Positions 41,030 through 50,547 of a stretch of DNA of 64,000 nucleotides are shown here, piece by piece. The notes under the pieces were generated by a model, which saw only the letters and a program-made list of their open reading frames with translations, ran no database searches and was not told the DNA's origin. This stretch comes from Methanosphaera sp. WGK6 (GTDB lineage: Archaea > Methanobacteriota > Methanobacteria > Methanobacteriales > Methanobacteriaceae): contig NZ_JRWK01000003.1 of NCBI RefSeq assembly GCF_001729965.1, positions 1-64,000 of the forward strand. Direction: 5' to 3'. A program made the translations under genes and the position numbers. How positions within the stretch are numbered: position 1 is the stretch's first letter; each line of letters begins with the position of its first letter.

Positions 41030-41418
41030 TATGCACCATCACTCTTTTTCATTTTCAAAATTACTTTACACATTATCATAAAAAAATTTTTCAAGAGGAT
41101 TAATGTTTTAGATATGATTATACTAAATAATTATAAAATTATATAACTAATAACATCAAATATATATTCTTATAAGATATATTTTTATGAACTGATTAGA
41201 ATTTTTCATAGGTATATTTCAACAAATCTATGTTAAATTTTAAGTTCTCATGTCTATATTGAGGTGATACTTGGTTAATTAAAAATTTTAAACTAAATTT
41301 ATTAATACAATCTTTATACTCATGTATTTGATAAAATAAAATTTTTAAAATCAAATTCAATTTATTTTAAGAGTATAATAATATAGAAAAAACAGGTCAT
41401 ATAAAGGGTGATTTACGA
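41030..41418. other. Gene-free leader region before the ATP synthase operon
   Basis: No gene of useful length is seen. The 389 bases are over 80% A+T. GAGGTGAT at 41261-41268, an almost complete ribosome-binding site, stands alone and is followed by the tiny frame TTG-GTT-AAT-TAA. A TATA-like stretch (GTATAATAATAT) lies near 41373-41384, but it is close to ahaH; other AT-rich TATA candidates lie near 41168-41185. The true promoter cannot be placed by eye. Confidence 0.4.
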
Positions 41419-41733
41419 ATGGCAAATATTTCTGAAGCTATCGGTTCTATCAGACAAGCCGAGTCTGAAGCAGATAGTATGATAGAAGAAGCAAATAAAA
41501 AATCAACTGAAATGATCCAAGAAGCTCGTGTAAAAGTAGATTCTAGTATTGAAGCAGCAAAAGATGAAGCTCAAGATGAAGCTAAACATATTTTACTAGC
41601 TAAAGAAGAAGAAGCAGGTAAAGAAGCTGTAATCATTACAAATCAATCTGAATCTGACATTAAAGCATCCTTAAGAGGATCCGAAAATAATGTGGATGAC
41701 GCAGCTGAAATAATAATTGAAACTGTATTATAG
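41419..41733 (+). CDS. ahaH: A1A0 ATP synthase subunit H
   Basis: The 104-residue, almost fully helical protein forms part of the peripheral stalk with subunit E. It starts MANISEAIGSIRQAESEADSM and carries a long charged heptad region (EEANKKSTEMIQEARVKVDS). GGGTGAT precedes the ATG. It is the first gene of the operon and ends 10 bases before ahaI. Confidence 0.88.
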   Translation: MANISEAIGSIRQAESEADSMIEEANKKSTEMIQEARVKVDSSIEAAKDEAQDEAKHILLAKEEEAGKEAVIITNQSESDIKASLRGSENNVDDAAEIIIETVL

Positions 41734-41743
41734 GGGTAATACT

Positions 41744-43741
41744 ATGTTTAGGTCAGCAAGAATGCAAAAATTAAGCATAGTAACTTTGAATCAATACACT
41801 AAACCAGTAATAGATATTCTTCACGAAAGAGGAGTCATTCAAATTGATGATTTATCTGAAGACATCCAAAATAAAGAGGAATATTCCGGATTAGATGTAT
41901 CTAAACAAGACCTAGTTGCTAGCAGAATAGCATCATTATCAATGAAATGTAATAGTATCCTTGATACATTAAAATCTGCAGAGCAATCAAAAAGTATGGT
42001 TGATGTTATTAAAGGATTTATCAGCCCTAAAGAAATCATTGCTAAAGACGTGGAAGATATCTCTTCTGAAGAATTAGCAGATAAGGCTGAAGAAATTATC
42101 AGTAAAGTTGATGCAGTTCTCAGTCCAATTGAGTCACGTATGAATGAAATTGGAACTGAAGAAACAAAATATAAAGACTCTTTAAATGTTGCAACTCAAT
42201 TAAGTAGTTTCGATATAGACTTTGCATATTTACAAGATACAAAATACACAAAAGTTATATCTGGTAGAATACCTGCAGAACATTTATCTGAAGCTAAATC
42301 AAAAATTGAAGAAGTAACTGAAAGAGTTGAGATATTTGAAGGTTCATCAAATTCAGACTCTGATGTAGTATACACACCAATAATTATTGTATCTGCAACT
42401 GAATTTGAAGAAGAAATATCTGGTGTACTTAGACGTTTAGAATTTGAAAAATTAGATGTCACTGGTTTAAGTGGTAAATCTGATGAAATAATCGAAGCAT
42501 CTAAAAGTAAACTAGATGAATACAAAAATGAAAGAAAACAATGTTTAAAAGATATCAGAGAAGTTAGTCAACGTTCTAAAGAACATTTACTAGTAATAAA
42601 TGAACAATTAGAAGTTGAAAAAGAACGAACTGAAATCTATTCACACTTTGGTGAAACTAGCACTACTAAAATGTTTAAAGCTTGGGTAGTCAAAGATGAT
42701 GTTGAAGAAACTTTATCATTAATTGATGAAATCACTGATGGTCACAGTATCATTGAAGTAGAAGATCCTACTGAAGAAGAAATCGATGAAAATAAAGTTC
42801 CAGTAAAACAACAAAACCCTGGTTTTGCAAAACCTTACGAATTATTAGTAAATATGTATGCTACACCAAACTATAAAGACATAGATCCTACAATCATTAT
42901 GGCTATATGTTTCCCATTTTTCTTCGGTTACTGTTTAACCGATGCTTTCTATGGAATAATCCTAGCTATTGTAGGAGGAATATTATATACAGGTATGGGT
43001 AAATCAAGTAAAACTTTCAAATCATTTGGAGTAATTCTCGTACAAATGGGTTTATGGACAGTATTACTGGGTCTGTTAACTGGAGGTTTCATGGGAGACT
43101 TTATACCTAGGTTTATAATGGGTGACTCAAGTGCAGCATTACCTACAGTAATTCCTGATATTAATGCATTCGCACATCCAGAAAATATTTTAATCTTAGC
43201 ACTTGCTATAGGTTTAATACACCTTAATATCGCATTTATCTTTGGTATTATTGATAATCTTAAAAGAAGTAATTACAAAGAAATGTGTGGTGGACAATTA
43301 TGTTGGATTATAATTGAATTATCAATTTTAGTTTACTTAATTGCAGGATTAATACCATTCCTAGTAGTATTAGTAATTGGTTTATTAGTATTATTATACG
43401 GTGCAGGTCCAATGGGTGTAATGGATGTATTTGGATTTATTGGTGATGTATTATCATACTCCAGATTATTAGCATTATGTCTATCTACTGGTGGTATTGG
43501 TATGACTGCTAACTTATTATGTGAATTATTATCTGGAATGATTCCATATGTTGGTATCATTATAGGTATATTAGTATTCTTAGCAGTACACTTATTTAAC
43601 ATTGCATTCCAATCAATGGGTGCAGCTATACACTCTTTACGTTTACACTTTGTAGAGTTCTTCGGTAACTTCTATGAAGGAAGTAGTGAACTTTTCGAGC
43701 CATTCAAGGCAGAAAGAACTTATACTAAAATAAAAAAATAA
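41744..43741 (+). CDS. ahaI: A1A0 ATP synthase subunit I (a-type membrane subunit)
   Basis: The 665-residue subunit has a soluble stalk-binding N-terminal half (1-345) and a membrane half with about seven helices from 385 onward. FPFFFGYCLTDAFYGIILAI begins the membrane part and the conserved half-channel helix with DVLSYSRLLALCLSTGGIGM (near 572-591) contains the essential arginine. AAIHSLRLHFVEFFGNFYEG lies near the C-terminus. The ATG at 41744 follows AGGGGT; an upstream ATG at 41717 is in ahaH. Confidence 0.93.
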   Translation: MFRSARMQKLSIVTLNQYTKPVIDILHERGVIQIDDLSEDIQNKEEYSGLDVSKQDLVASRIASLSMKCNSILDTLKSAEQSKSMVDVIKGFISPKEIIAKDVEDISSEELADKAEEIISKVDAVLSPIESRMNEIGTEETKYKDSLNVATQLSSFDIDFAYLQDTKYTKVISGRIPAEHLSEAKSKIEEVTERVEIFEGSSNSDSDVVYTPIIIVSATEFEEEISGVLRRLEFEKLDVTGLSGKSDEIIEASKSKLDEYKNERKQCLKDIREVSQRSKEHLLVINEQLEVEKERTEIYSHFGETSTTKMFKAWVVKDDVEETLSLIDEITDGHSIIEVEDPTEEEIDENKVPVKQQNPGFAKPYELLVNMYATPNYKDIDPTIIMAICFPFFFGYCLTDAFYGIILAIVGGILYTGMGKSSKTFKSFGVILVQMGLWTVLLGLLTGGFMGDFIPRFIMGDSSAALPTVIPDINAFAHPENILILALAIGLIHLNIAFIFGIIDNLKRSNYKEMCGGQLCWIIIELSILVYLIAGLIPFLVVLVIGLLVLLYGAGPMGVMDVFGFIGDVLSYSRLLALCLSTGGIGMTANLLCELLSGMIPYVGIIIGILVFLAVHLFNIAFQSMGAAIHSLRLHFVEFFGNFYEGSSELFEPFKAERTYTKIKK

Positions 43742-43817
43742 TCATATTTTAGTTATATTTATTTAAAAAAAAATTATTCAAAAAAAATTAAATTTCATTA
43801 AATTGGAGGAAAATAAC

Positions 43818-44306
43818 ATGGCAGCAGAATTAGCATTAGGTTCAGCCCTAGCTGCAATTGGTGCAGGAGTAGCAGTAGGATTTGCAGCATTAGGTTCAGG
43901 TATCGGTCAAGGTATCGCATCTTCCTCAGCAGTAGGTGCAGTAGCAGAAGATTCCAGTATGTTTGCACAAGGTTTAGTATTTACAGCTATTCCTGAAACT
44001 CAGGCTATCTACGGTTTCCTTATCGCTATCTTATTATTAGTATTCTCAGGAATTATGGGAGGATCTCCATTAGGAGTAACATCAGGTTTAGTAGCAATTG
44101 GTGCAGGAGCATCCGTTGGTTTCGGTGGTCTTGGTTCAGGTATGGGTCAAGGTATTGCATCTTCCGCAGCAGTAGGTGCTGTAGTAGAAGAACCAAGTAT
44201 GTTTGCACAAGGTTTAGTATTTACAGCTATTCCTGAAACTCAGGCTATCTACGGTTTCCTTATCGCTATCTTATTATTAGTATTCGGTGGAATACTCGGA
44301 GCATAG
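43818..44306 (+). CDS. ahaK: A1A0 ATP synthase subunit K (rotor c subunit, two-hairpin form)
   Basis: The 162-residue proteolipid is a tandem duplication of an 80-residue hairpin, so it has four membrane helices. Each half keeps the ion carboxylate and helper residues: Q31 with E60-T61, and Q111 with E140-T141 in IPETQAIYG. The Q plus ET pattern matches sodium-binding rotors in this family, so Na+ coupling is inferred. Residues 47-76 and 127-156 are identical, also at every base. A TTGGAGG site precedes the ATG at 43818. Confidence 0.94.
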   Translation: MAAELALGSALAAIGAGVAVGFAALGSGIGQGIASSSAVGAVAEDSSMFAQGLVFTAIPETQAIYGFLIAILLLVFSGIMGGSPLGVTSGLVAIGAGASVGFGGLGSGMGQGIASSAAVGAVVEEPSMFAQGLVFTAIPETQAIYGFLIAILLLVFGGILGA

Positions 44307-44317
44307 ATTTAAAATAT

Positions 44318-44341
44318 AAAGGCATTCTAGCCTTTTAAAAA
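44318..44341 (+). terminator. Hairpin between ahaK and ahaE
   Basis: AAAGGC / GCCTTT (6 bp, ATTCTA loop) lies 12 bases after the ahaK stop. A short T/A tract follows. It may cut transcription or protect the 3' end of ahaK mRNA, which would suit a subunit needed in many copies. Confidence 0.45.
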
Positions 44342-44358
44342 TTTTTGGAGGAACATAG

Positions 44359-44982
44359 ATGAGCGTTGGAGCAGATAAAATAATATCAAATATAAAAGCA
44401 GATGCTCAAGCAAAATCTGATGAAATAATCTCCAAAGCAACATCTCAAAGTGAAAAAATAATTGCAGATGGAGAAATTCAAGCTCAAAACGAAAAAGAAG
44501 AAATTCTTACTTCCGCTAAAAAACAAGCTGAAATGAAATACCAACAAATTATTTCAGAAGCAAAAGTAAGCTCAAGAAGAAAAGAATTAGAAGCTCGTGA
44601 AGAGTTAATTGAAAAAGCTTTTAGAGTAGCATCAGAAAAAATCGAAAAACTAGCATCTGAAAATTCCGCAAATTATGTGGAATCTTTAAAAACAATGATT
44701 AAAGATGCTTCTATACAAGTAGGCGGAAATCAACTTGAAATACTCGTAAGAGCAGATGATGTTGATAACGTAAAAGCTATGATTGATGAAGTATCTGAAT
44801 ATGTTACAAAAGAAACTGGTAAAGAAACTTCTTTCATCATAGGAGAACCAATAGATGTTATTGGTGGAGCAGTTGTAAAAACTGTTGATGGTGAAGTAGA
44901 AGTAAAAAATACCATAGAAGCACGTATGCTTCGATATAGAAAACATCTAAGATCAGAGGTTGCTAAAAAACTATTTAGTTAG
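44359..44982 (+). CDS. ahaE: A1A0 ATP synthase subunit E
   Basis: The 207-residue peripheral-stalk protein has a long N-terminal coiled coil (ADAQAKSDEIISKATSQSEK, then SSRRKELEAREELIEKAF near 71-88) and a globular C-terminal domain (LEILVRADDVDNVKAMI, GEPIDVIGGAVVKTVDGEVE, EARMLRYRKHLRSEVAKKLF). GGAGGA precedes the ATG. It pairs with subunit H in the stalk. Confidence 0.92.
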   Translation: MSVGADKIISNIKADAQAKSDEIISKATSQSEKIIADGEIQAQNEKEEILTSAKKQAEMKYQQIISEAKVSSRRKELEAREELIEKAFRVASEKIEKLASENSANYVESLKTMIKDASIQVGGNQLEILVRADDVDNVKAMIDEVSEYVTKETGKETSFIIGEPIDVIGGAVVKTVDGEVEVKNTIEARMLRYRKHLRSEVAKKLFS

Positions 44983-44997
44983 ACGGAGGAGAATTAA

Positions 44998-46152
44998 ATG
45001 GAAGAAAGCATTACAGGATTAATAACATCTTTCGGATTCTCTCCTGAGTCATTCATTGCATTATTAGTTGTGGTACTTGCTGTAATTGGAGCAATAATTG
45101 TAGTAATAACTTTCAGACCTTTAATGGAATATTACCCATATACTTATCCTAATGCTAGGGTAAGAGCAAAAATAGGTAAAATATTTAATGAAAAACAAAT
45201 CACAGAATTAGCTGAATCCGAAACTCTTGATGAAGTAAAAAACTACTTAAGAGGACACAAAGATTATGCAAAATTTGTTGACAAATACCCAATTGAACAA
45301 GCTTTAGATGCAAATTTAGCTGAAACATATGATTTATTAGCAAGAATTGCTCCTAAAGATTTAAAACCAACATTTGATTTAATGTTAGATCAATGGGATA
45401 TTAAAAACATTAAAAGTGTGTTAATTGCTAAAGAAGCAAAATTAAACGATGAAGAAACTCGTGAATTATTAGTACCTTATGGTGTATTAAAAAACCAGCA
45501 AGATAAATTACTTGAAGCAAACACTGTTCAAGATTTAATTGTAGCTCTTGAAGGAACACCATACTCAAGAATACTAGAAGATGCTTTACCTGATTTCAAT
45601 GAAAATAAAACATTATTAACATTAGAATCAGCTTTAGATAATTACTACTATGAAAGATTACTAGCAAAATCAGCAAGTCAAGCTGATGATAACACTAGAA
45701 TGTTACACAGTTACATAGGAACTAAAGTAGATATAGCTAACATAAAAGTTATCTTAAGAGCAAAAGCTGATAATCTTACATATGATCAAATTAATCCATA
45801 TGTTATAAACAGTGGATATCAATTACGTGATTGGAAACTTAAAGAATTCATGGAATCAGAAGATATGAATTCACTATTAAGCAGTATTGAAAGTTCAGAA
45901 TATGGTAGTATCATTGTAGATCACATACCTGAATTTAATGCAACACAATCTATCACAGTATTTGATGAAGCATTAGATACATATGAAAGAAAAATGGCAG
46001 AAAATATCTTTAAGAAACAACCATTTGGTGTAGGTCCAATAGTAGGTTTCATGAATAAAAAAGAAATTGAAATTAAAAATCTTAAAATTATTGCAAGAAG
46101 TAAAAAAGGATCTGCAATACCAAGTTCCGAAATTAAGGAGATGTTATTATGA
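44998..46152 (+). CDS. ahaC: A1A0 ATP synthase subunit C
   Basis: The 384-residue subunit caps the rotor ring and links it to D and F. It starts with a hydrophobic segment of about 25 residues (SFIALLVVVLAVIGAIIVVI) that is unusual for a soluble subunit but seen in Methanobacteria homologues. The three repeated helical units begin with YTYPNARVRAKIGKIFNEKQ near 44-63, as in V-type subunit d. Its end overlaps ahaF by four bases. Confidence 0.9.
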   Translation: MEESITGLITSFGFSPESFIALLVVVLAVIGAIIVVITFRPLMEYYPYTYPNARVRAKIGKIFNEKQITELAESETLDEVKNYLRGHKDYAKFVDKYPIEQALDANLAETYDLLARIAPKDLKPTFDLMLDQWDIKNIKSVLIAKEAKLNDEETRELLVPYGVLKNQQDKLLEANTVQDLIVALEGTPYSRILEDALPDFNENKTLLTLESALDNYYYERLLAKSASQADDNTRMLHSYIGTKVDIANIKVILRAKADNLTYDQINPYVINSGYQLRDWKLKEFMESEDMNSLLSSIESSEYGSIIVDHIPEFNATQSITVFDEALDTYERKMAENIFKKQPFGVGPIVGFMNKKEIEIKNLKIIARSKKGSAIPSSEIKEMLL

Positions 46153-46469
46153 AAAATGATATAGCTATAATGGCAGATCCAGATACCGTAACTGGTTTTA
46201 TGTTAGGTGGAATCAAAAGTGGATTCCCAGTACATAATAAAGATGAAGCACAATCTACTTTAAAAGAATTAGTAGATAATGAATACTCTATCATTATCAC
46301 TACAGAAAAAATTGGGGATGAATTAAGAGACGATATTACAAAATATACCGGATCTAAAGCATTACCAATGATAATAGAAGTACCTGATAAGTCAGGCTCA
46401 CACAAAAGAGAAACTGACCCAATGAATGAACTTATTAAAAGAGTTATTGGGGTTGAGATGGTAAAATGA
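46149..46469 (+). CDS. ahaF: A1A0 ATP synthase subunit F
   Basis: The 106-residue central-stalk subunit has the CheY-like alpha/beta pattern: [20 protein letters not shown] near 5-24, [18 protein letters not shown] near 47-64, [13 protein letters not shown] near 72-84 and [12 protein letters not shown] at the end. It overlaps both neighbours by four bases (ATGA type), so it is coupled to C and A. Confidence 0.92.
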   Translation: MKNDIAIMADPDTVTGFMLGGIKSGFPVHNKDEAQSTLKELVDNEYSIIITTEKIGDELRDDITKYTGSKALPMIIEVPDKSGSHKRETDPMNELIKRVIGVEMVK

Positions 46470-48223
46470 TCACAGGAAAAATTATTAAAATTGCAGGTCC
46501 GGTTATTATCGGTGACGGTATGCGAGGTACCCAAGTACACGAAATGGTTCGTGTAGGTGACATCGGACTCATAGGTGAAATTATTGAACTTCACGGCGAC
46601 ACAGCTACAGTTCAAGTTTACGAAGAAACTGCTGGTATTAAACCAGGAGAAAAAATTGAAAGTACTGGTGGTCCACTCTCAGTAGAATTAGGTCCAGGTA
46701 TACTTAAAGCTATCTATGATGGAATTCAAAGACCATTAGATGAAATTAAAGCAGTATCTGGAGACTTCATTCCTAGAGGGGTCGACGTACCAGCACTAGA
46801 CAAAACAAAAGAATGGGAATTTAAACCTACAGCAAGTGTAGGCGACAAAGTAAATGGTGGAGACATCATTGGTACAGTAGATGAAACATCTGCTATTGTA
46901 CACAAAATTATGATACCACCTACAATATCTGGTACAATTAAATCAATTGTAAGCCAAGGTAAATACAACATTGTTGAAGACATCGCAGAAGTTGAAACTG
47001 AAAACGGTGTAGAAACAGTTCAAATGATGCAAGTATGGCCTGTTCGTGTAGGAAGACCTTACGTAGAAAAATTAGATCCAGATGTACCACTTATAACTGG
47101 ACAAAGAGCACAAGATACTTTCTTCTGTCTTGCAAAAGGTGGAACATCAGCTATGCCAGGACCATTCGGTTCAGGAAAAACTGTAACACAACAACAATTA
47201 GCTAAATGGGCAGATGCTGATATAGTAGTATATATTGGATGTGGAGAACGTGGAAACGAAATGACTGAAGTACTTACCGAGTTCCCTGAATTAGAAGACC
47301 CTAAAACAGGAAATCCATTAATGGACAGAACAGTTCTTATCGCAAACACTTCAAACATGCCTGTAGCAGCTAGGGAAGCATGTGTATACACAGGAATTAC
47401 TATTGCAGAATACTTCAGAGATATGGGATATGATGTAGCACTTATGGCAGACAGTACTTCAAGATGGGCAGAAGCTATGAGAGAACTTTCTGGACGTCTT
47501 GAAGAAATGCCTGGTGAAGAAGGATATCCTGCATACTTAGCTTCAAGATTAGCACAATTCTATGAACGTGCAGGAAGAGTAACTACAATTGGTGCTCACA
47601 AAGCAGAAGCATCTGTAACAGTAGTTGGAGCAGTATCACCTCCTGGTGGTGACTTATCCGAACCTGTAACTCAAAACACTTTACGTATTGCAAAAGTATT
47701 TTGGGCATTAGATGCATCACTTGCAGACAGACGTCACTTCCCATCTATCAACTGGTTAAACAGTTACTCACTTTATGTTGATAGTATTACCAACTGGTGG
47801 AACACTGAAATCGGTGCAGATTGGGGTGAATTAAGAAACACTGCTATGGCTCTTTTACAAAAAGAATCAGAACTTAACGAAATTGTACAATTAGTTGGTC
47901 CTGATGCATTACCTCAAAAAGACCAAGTTACACTAGAATCAGCACGTATGTTAAGAGAAGACTTCCTTCAACAAAACGCATTTGATGACACAGATACATA
48001 CTGTTCACCATCAAAACAATACAATATGCTCAAAACTATCTTACTTTACAACACAACAGCACAAGCAGCTTTAGCTGATGGTGCAGATGTAACTAAACTT
48101 GTAAACTTAGATGTAAGAGTAGATCTTGACAGAATGAAATATGTACCTGAAGATGAATTTGATGCAAAAGTTGAAGATATAAGAAATCGTATAACTAAAG
48201 AATGTAGTGAGGCTGGACAATGA
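46466..48223 (+). CDS. ahaA: A1A0 ATP synthase catalytic subunit A
   Basis: The 585-residue catalytic subunit has the Walker A loop [12 protein letters not shown] near 231-242, the non-homologous insert with [11 protein letters not shown] typical of A/V-type A subunits, [13 protein letters not shown] near 256, the arginine-finger/Walker B region [20 protein letters not shown] near 326, and the proline-rich [16 protein letters not shown] near 391. Start and stop overlap ahaF and ahaB by four bases each. Confidence 0.97.
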   Translation: MITGKIIKIAGPVIIGDGMRGTQVHEMVRVGDIGLIGEIIELHGDTATVQVYEETAGIKPGEKIESTGGPLSVELGPGILKAIYDGIQRPLDEIKAVSGDFIPRGVDVPALDKTKEWEFKPTASVGDKVNGGDIIGTVDETSAIVHKIMIPPTISGTIKSIVSQGKYNIVEDIAEVETENGVETVQMMQVWPVRVGRPYVEKLDPDVPLITGQRAQDTFFCLAKGGTSAMPGPFGSGKTVTQQQLAKWADADIVVYIGCGERGNEMTEVLTEFPELEDPKTGNPLMDRTVLIANTSNMPVAAREACVYTGITIAEYFRDMGYDVALMADSTSRWAEAMRELSGRLEEMPGEEGYPAYLASRLAQFYERAGRVTTIGAHKAEASVTVVGAVSPPGGDLSEPVTQNTLRIAKVFWALDASLADRRHFPSINWLNSYSLYVDSITNWWNTEIGADWGELRNTAMALLQKESELNEIVQLVGPDALPQKDQVTLESARMLREDFLQQNAFDDTDTYCSPSKQYNMLKTILLYNTTAQAALADGADVTKLVNLDVRVDLDRMKYVPEDEFDAKVEDIRNRITKECSEAGQ

Positions 48224-49629
48224 ATGATGTAGATATTAAAACAAGAGAATATACTACAGTAACAGAAGTTTCAGGACCTTTAATGGTTGTTCAAGGTGTA
48301 GAAGGTGCAGCATACAACGAGATTGTAGAAATTGAAACACCTTCTGGAGAAAATAGAACCGGACAAGTTCTTGAAGTACAAAATGATATTGCAGTAGTTC
48401 AAGTATTCGAAGGTACCAGTAACCTTAACACTGAATCAACAAAAGTTCGTTTCACTGGTGAAACAGCAAAAATAGGTTTATCCACTGATATGTTAGGAAG
48501 AATTTTCAATGGTATTGGTAAACCAATCGACGGTGGACCAGATATTATTCCTGATGTAGAATTGGATGTAAATGGTTCTCCAATGAACCCAGCTGCAAGA
48601 CAATTCCCTGCTGAATTCATTCAAACTGGTATTTCTACCATTGATGGAATGAACACCCTTGTACGTGGTCAAAAATTACCTATCTTTTCAGGTTCTGGAT
48701 TACCACACAATGAACTTGCAGCACAAATTGCAAGACAAGCAAAAGTACTTGCAGAAGACAGTGAATTCGCTGTAATCTTCGGTGCTATGGGTATTACTCA
48801 CGAAGAAGCAAACTTCTTCATGAATGAATTTGAACAAACAGGAGCTCTTGAAAGAGTAACCGTTTTCATGAACTTAGCAGACGATCCTGCTATTGAAAGA
48901 ATCATGACTCCTAAAATGGCTTTAACAACAGCAGAATACTTAGCATTTGAAAAAGGAATGCACGTATTAGTAATTCTTACAGATATTACAAACTATTGTG
49001 AAGCATTAAGGGAAATTTCTTCAGCACGTAACGAAGTACCAGGACGTAGAGGTTACCCTGGTTACATGTACACTGACTTAGCAGGTATGTATGAACGTGC
49101 AGGACGTATACGCGGTAAAGATGGTTCAATTACACAAATGCCTATTCTTGTAATGCCACAGGATGATATTACTCACCCTATTCCTGATTTAACAGGATAT
49201 ATTACAGAAGGACAAGTAGTACTTGGACGTGACTTAGACAGAACAGGTATTTATCCACCTGTAGATGTATTACCTTCATTATCAAGATTAATGAGTGGGG
49301 GTATTGGTGACGGACGTACTCGTGAAGATCACAGTGGAGTTTCAGACCAATTATATGCAGCATATGCAGAAGGTCGTGACTTACGTGATTTAACAGCTGT
49401 AGTTGGAGAAGAAGCTTTAACTGACCGTGACAGAAAATTCTTAAGATTTGCTGATGAATTTGAAGATAAATTTATCAGACAAAGTAAAGATGAAGACAGA
49501 GGTATTGAAGAAACTCTTGACTTAGGTTGGAAATTATTATCCATCTTACCTACAACTGAACTTAAACGTGTAAAAGATGAACACGTTGAAAAATATTTAC
49601 CTACTGGTGAAGAAGAAACTGAAGAATAA
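48220..49629 (+). CDS. ahaB: A1A0 ATP synthase regulatory subunit B
   Basis: The 469-residue subunit pairs with A in the A3B3 head. As in the family, a true Walker A loop is missing; the matching site reads [20 protein letters not shown] near 150-169. [18 protein letters not shown] follows near 187-204, and [24 protein letters not shown] holds the arginine finger near 264-287. The C-terminus ends in a run of Glu residues. A hairpin lies after the stop codon, before ahaD. Confidence 0.97.
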   Translation: MNDVDIKTREYTTVTEVSGPLMVVQGVEGAAYNEIVEIETPSGENRTGQVLEVQNDIAVVQVFEGTSNLNTESTKVRFTGETAKIGLSTDMLGRIFNGIGKPIDGGPDIIPDVELDVNGSPMNPAARQFPAEFIQTGISTIDGMNTLVRGQKLPIFSGSGLPHNELAAQIARQAKVLAEDSEFAVIFGAMGITHEEANFFMNEFEQTGALERVTVFMNLADDPAIERIMTPKMALTTAEYLAFEKGMHVLVILTDITNYCEALREISSARNEVPGRRGYPGYMYTDLAGMYERAGRIRGKDGSITQMPILVMPQDDITHPIPDLTGYITEGQVVLGRDLDRTGIYPPVDVLPSLSRLMSGGIGDGRTREDHSGVSDQLYAAYAEGRDLRDLTAVVGEEALTDRDRKFLRFADEFEDKFIRQSKDEDRGIEETLDLGWKLLSILPTTELKRVKDEHVEKYLPTGEEETEE

Positions 49630-49655
49630 GAATAATCTTTTTTATTCTTTTTATT
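49628..49655 (+). terminator. Hairpin between ahaB and ahaD
   Basis: AAGAATAA / TTATTCTT (8 bp, six-base loop) begins inside the ahaB stop codon and is followed by a T-rich tract. It may act as a partial terminator that lowers ahaD relative to ahaA and ahaB. Confidence 0.5.
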
Positions 49656-49690
49656 TAGAAGGTAAATATATAAGTGAAGGGGGCTAGAAG

Positions 49691-50341
49691 ATGGCAAATG
49701 AAAAATTGGATGGAGTTAATCCAACACGAAATGAACTTCTTAATCTAAAAGACAGAGCTAAACTGTCTACAAAAGGTCATAGTCTTCTTAAAGAAAAAAG
49801 AGATGCTCTTATTAAGGAGTTTTTCGAAATTCTAGACCGTGTTCAAGGTTCCAGAGATGAAGTTGAAAAGAAATTAGCATTAGCTTATTCAGAACTAAAC
49901 AAAGCTCAAATAGACATGGGAGATATGGCAGTTAAAAGAGCAGCTTTATCTGTTAGAGAATCAATTGAACTCGATATAAGTTCTAGAAGTATTATGGGTG
50001 TTTCTGTCCCTGTTGTGAATAGTCATGCTACTCATAATGATGTAATTAGCAGAGGTTATGGTTTTGCTGGAACTTCTGCAAACTTGGATATTGCAGCTAA
50101 GGAATTTGAAGAATCTATTAAGATTATCATTGAACTTGGTGAAATTGAGAAAACAATTATTATGTTAGCTCAGGAAGTAGAAGCAACAAAAAGAAGAGTA
50201 AATGCTTTAGAGCATGTAATTATTCCTCGTATTAATAATACTATTTCATTTATTGAAATGCGTTTAGAGGAAATGGAAAGGGAAAGCTTTGCACAACTTA
50301 AAGTTATTAAGAAAAACATTGATGCAAGGGAATCTGAATAA
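49691..50341 (+). CDS. ahaD: A1A0 ATP synthase subunit D (central shaft)
   Basis: The 216-residue shaft subunit is mainly two long coiled-coil helices: [20 protein letters not shown] near 10-29 leads the N-terminal helix and [20 protein letters not shown] near 162-181 the C-terminal one. A short variable middle ([20 protein letters not shown]) joins them, as in the family. GGGGGC lies upstream of the ATG. It is the last gene of the operon. Confidence 0.94.
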   Translation: MANEKLDGVNPTRNELLNLKDRAKLSTKGHSLLKEKRDALIKEFFEILDRVQGSRDEVEKKLALAYSELNKAQIDMGDMAVKRAALSVRESIELDISSRSIMGVSVPVVNSHATHNDVISRGYGFAGTSANLDIAAKEFEESIKIIIELGEIEKTIIMLAQEVEATKRRVNALEHVIIPRINNTISFIEMRLEEMERESFAQLKVIKKNIDARESE

Positions 50342-50343
50342 TT

Positions 50344-50374
50344 TCATGGATTTTCCATGATTATTCTTTTTTTT
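50344..50374 (+). terminator. Terminator after the ATP synthase operon
   Basis: TCATGGA / TCCATGA (7 bp, TTT loop) is followed by TTATTC and eight Ts, directly after the ahaD stop codon. Confidence 0.7.
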
Positions 50375-50547
50375 AACCTTTTTTCTAGTTTTTAACTAAT
50401 TCTTATTTTATTTTTATAATTAAATTTATTTTAGAATTATTTTTCATGGAGTTTTGATTTTACATATTTAATTACTTAAATACTTATCTTATTATTTACA
50501 TAAATTATTTTAATTATTTAATTCTAAATTTTAAAGGTTGTATTATT

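Noticed and set aside
46133-46615. 160-codon frame on the minus strand across ahaF and ahaA
   Set aside because: Antisense to tightly overlapping ATP synthase genes; no start signal and low-complexity Ser/Thr-rich content.
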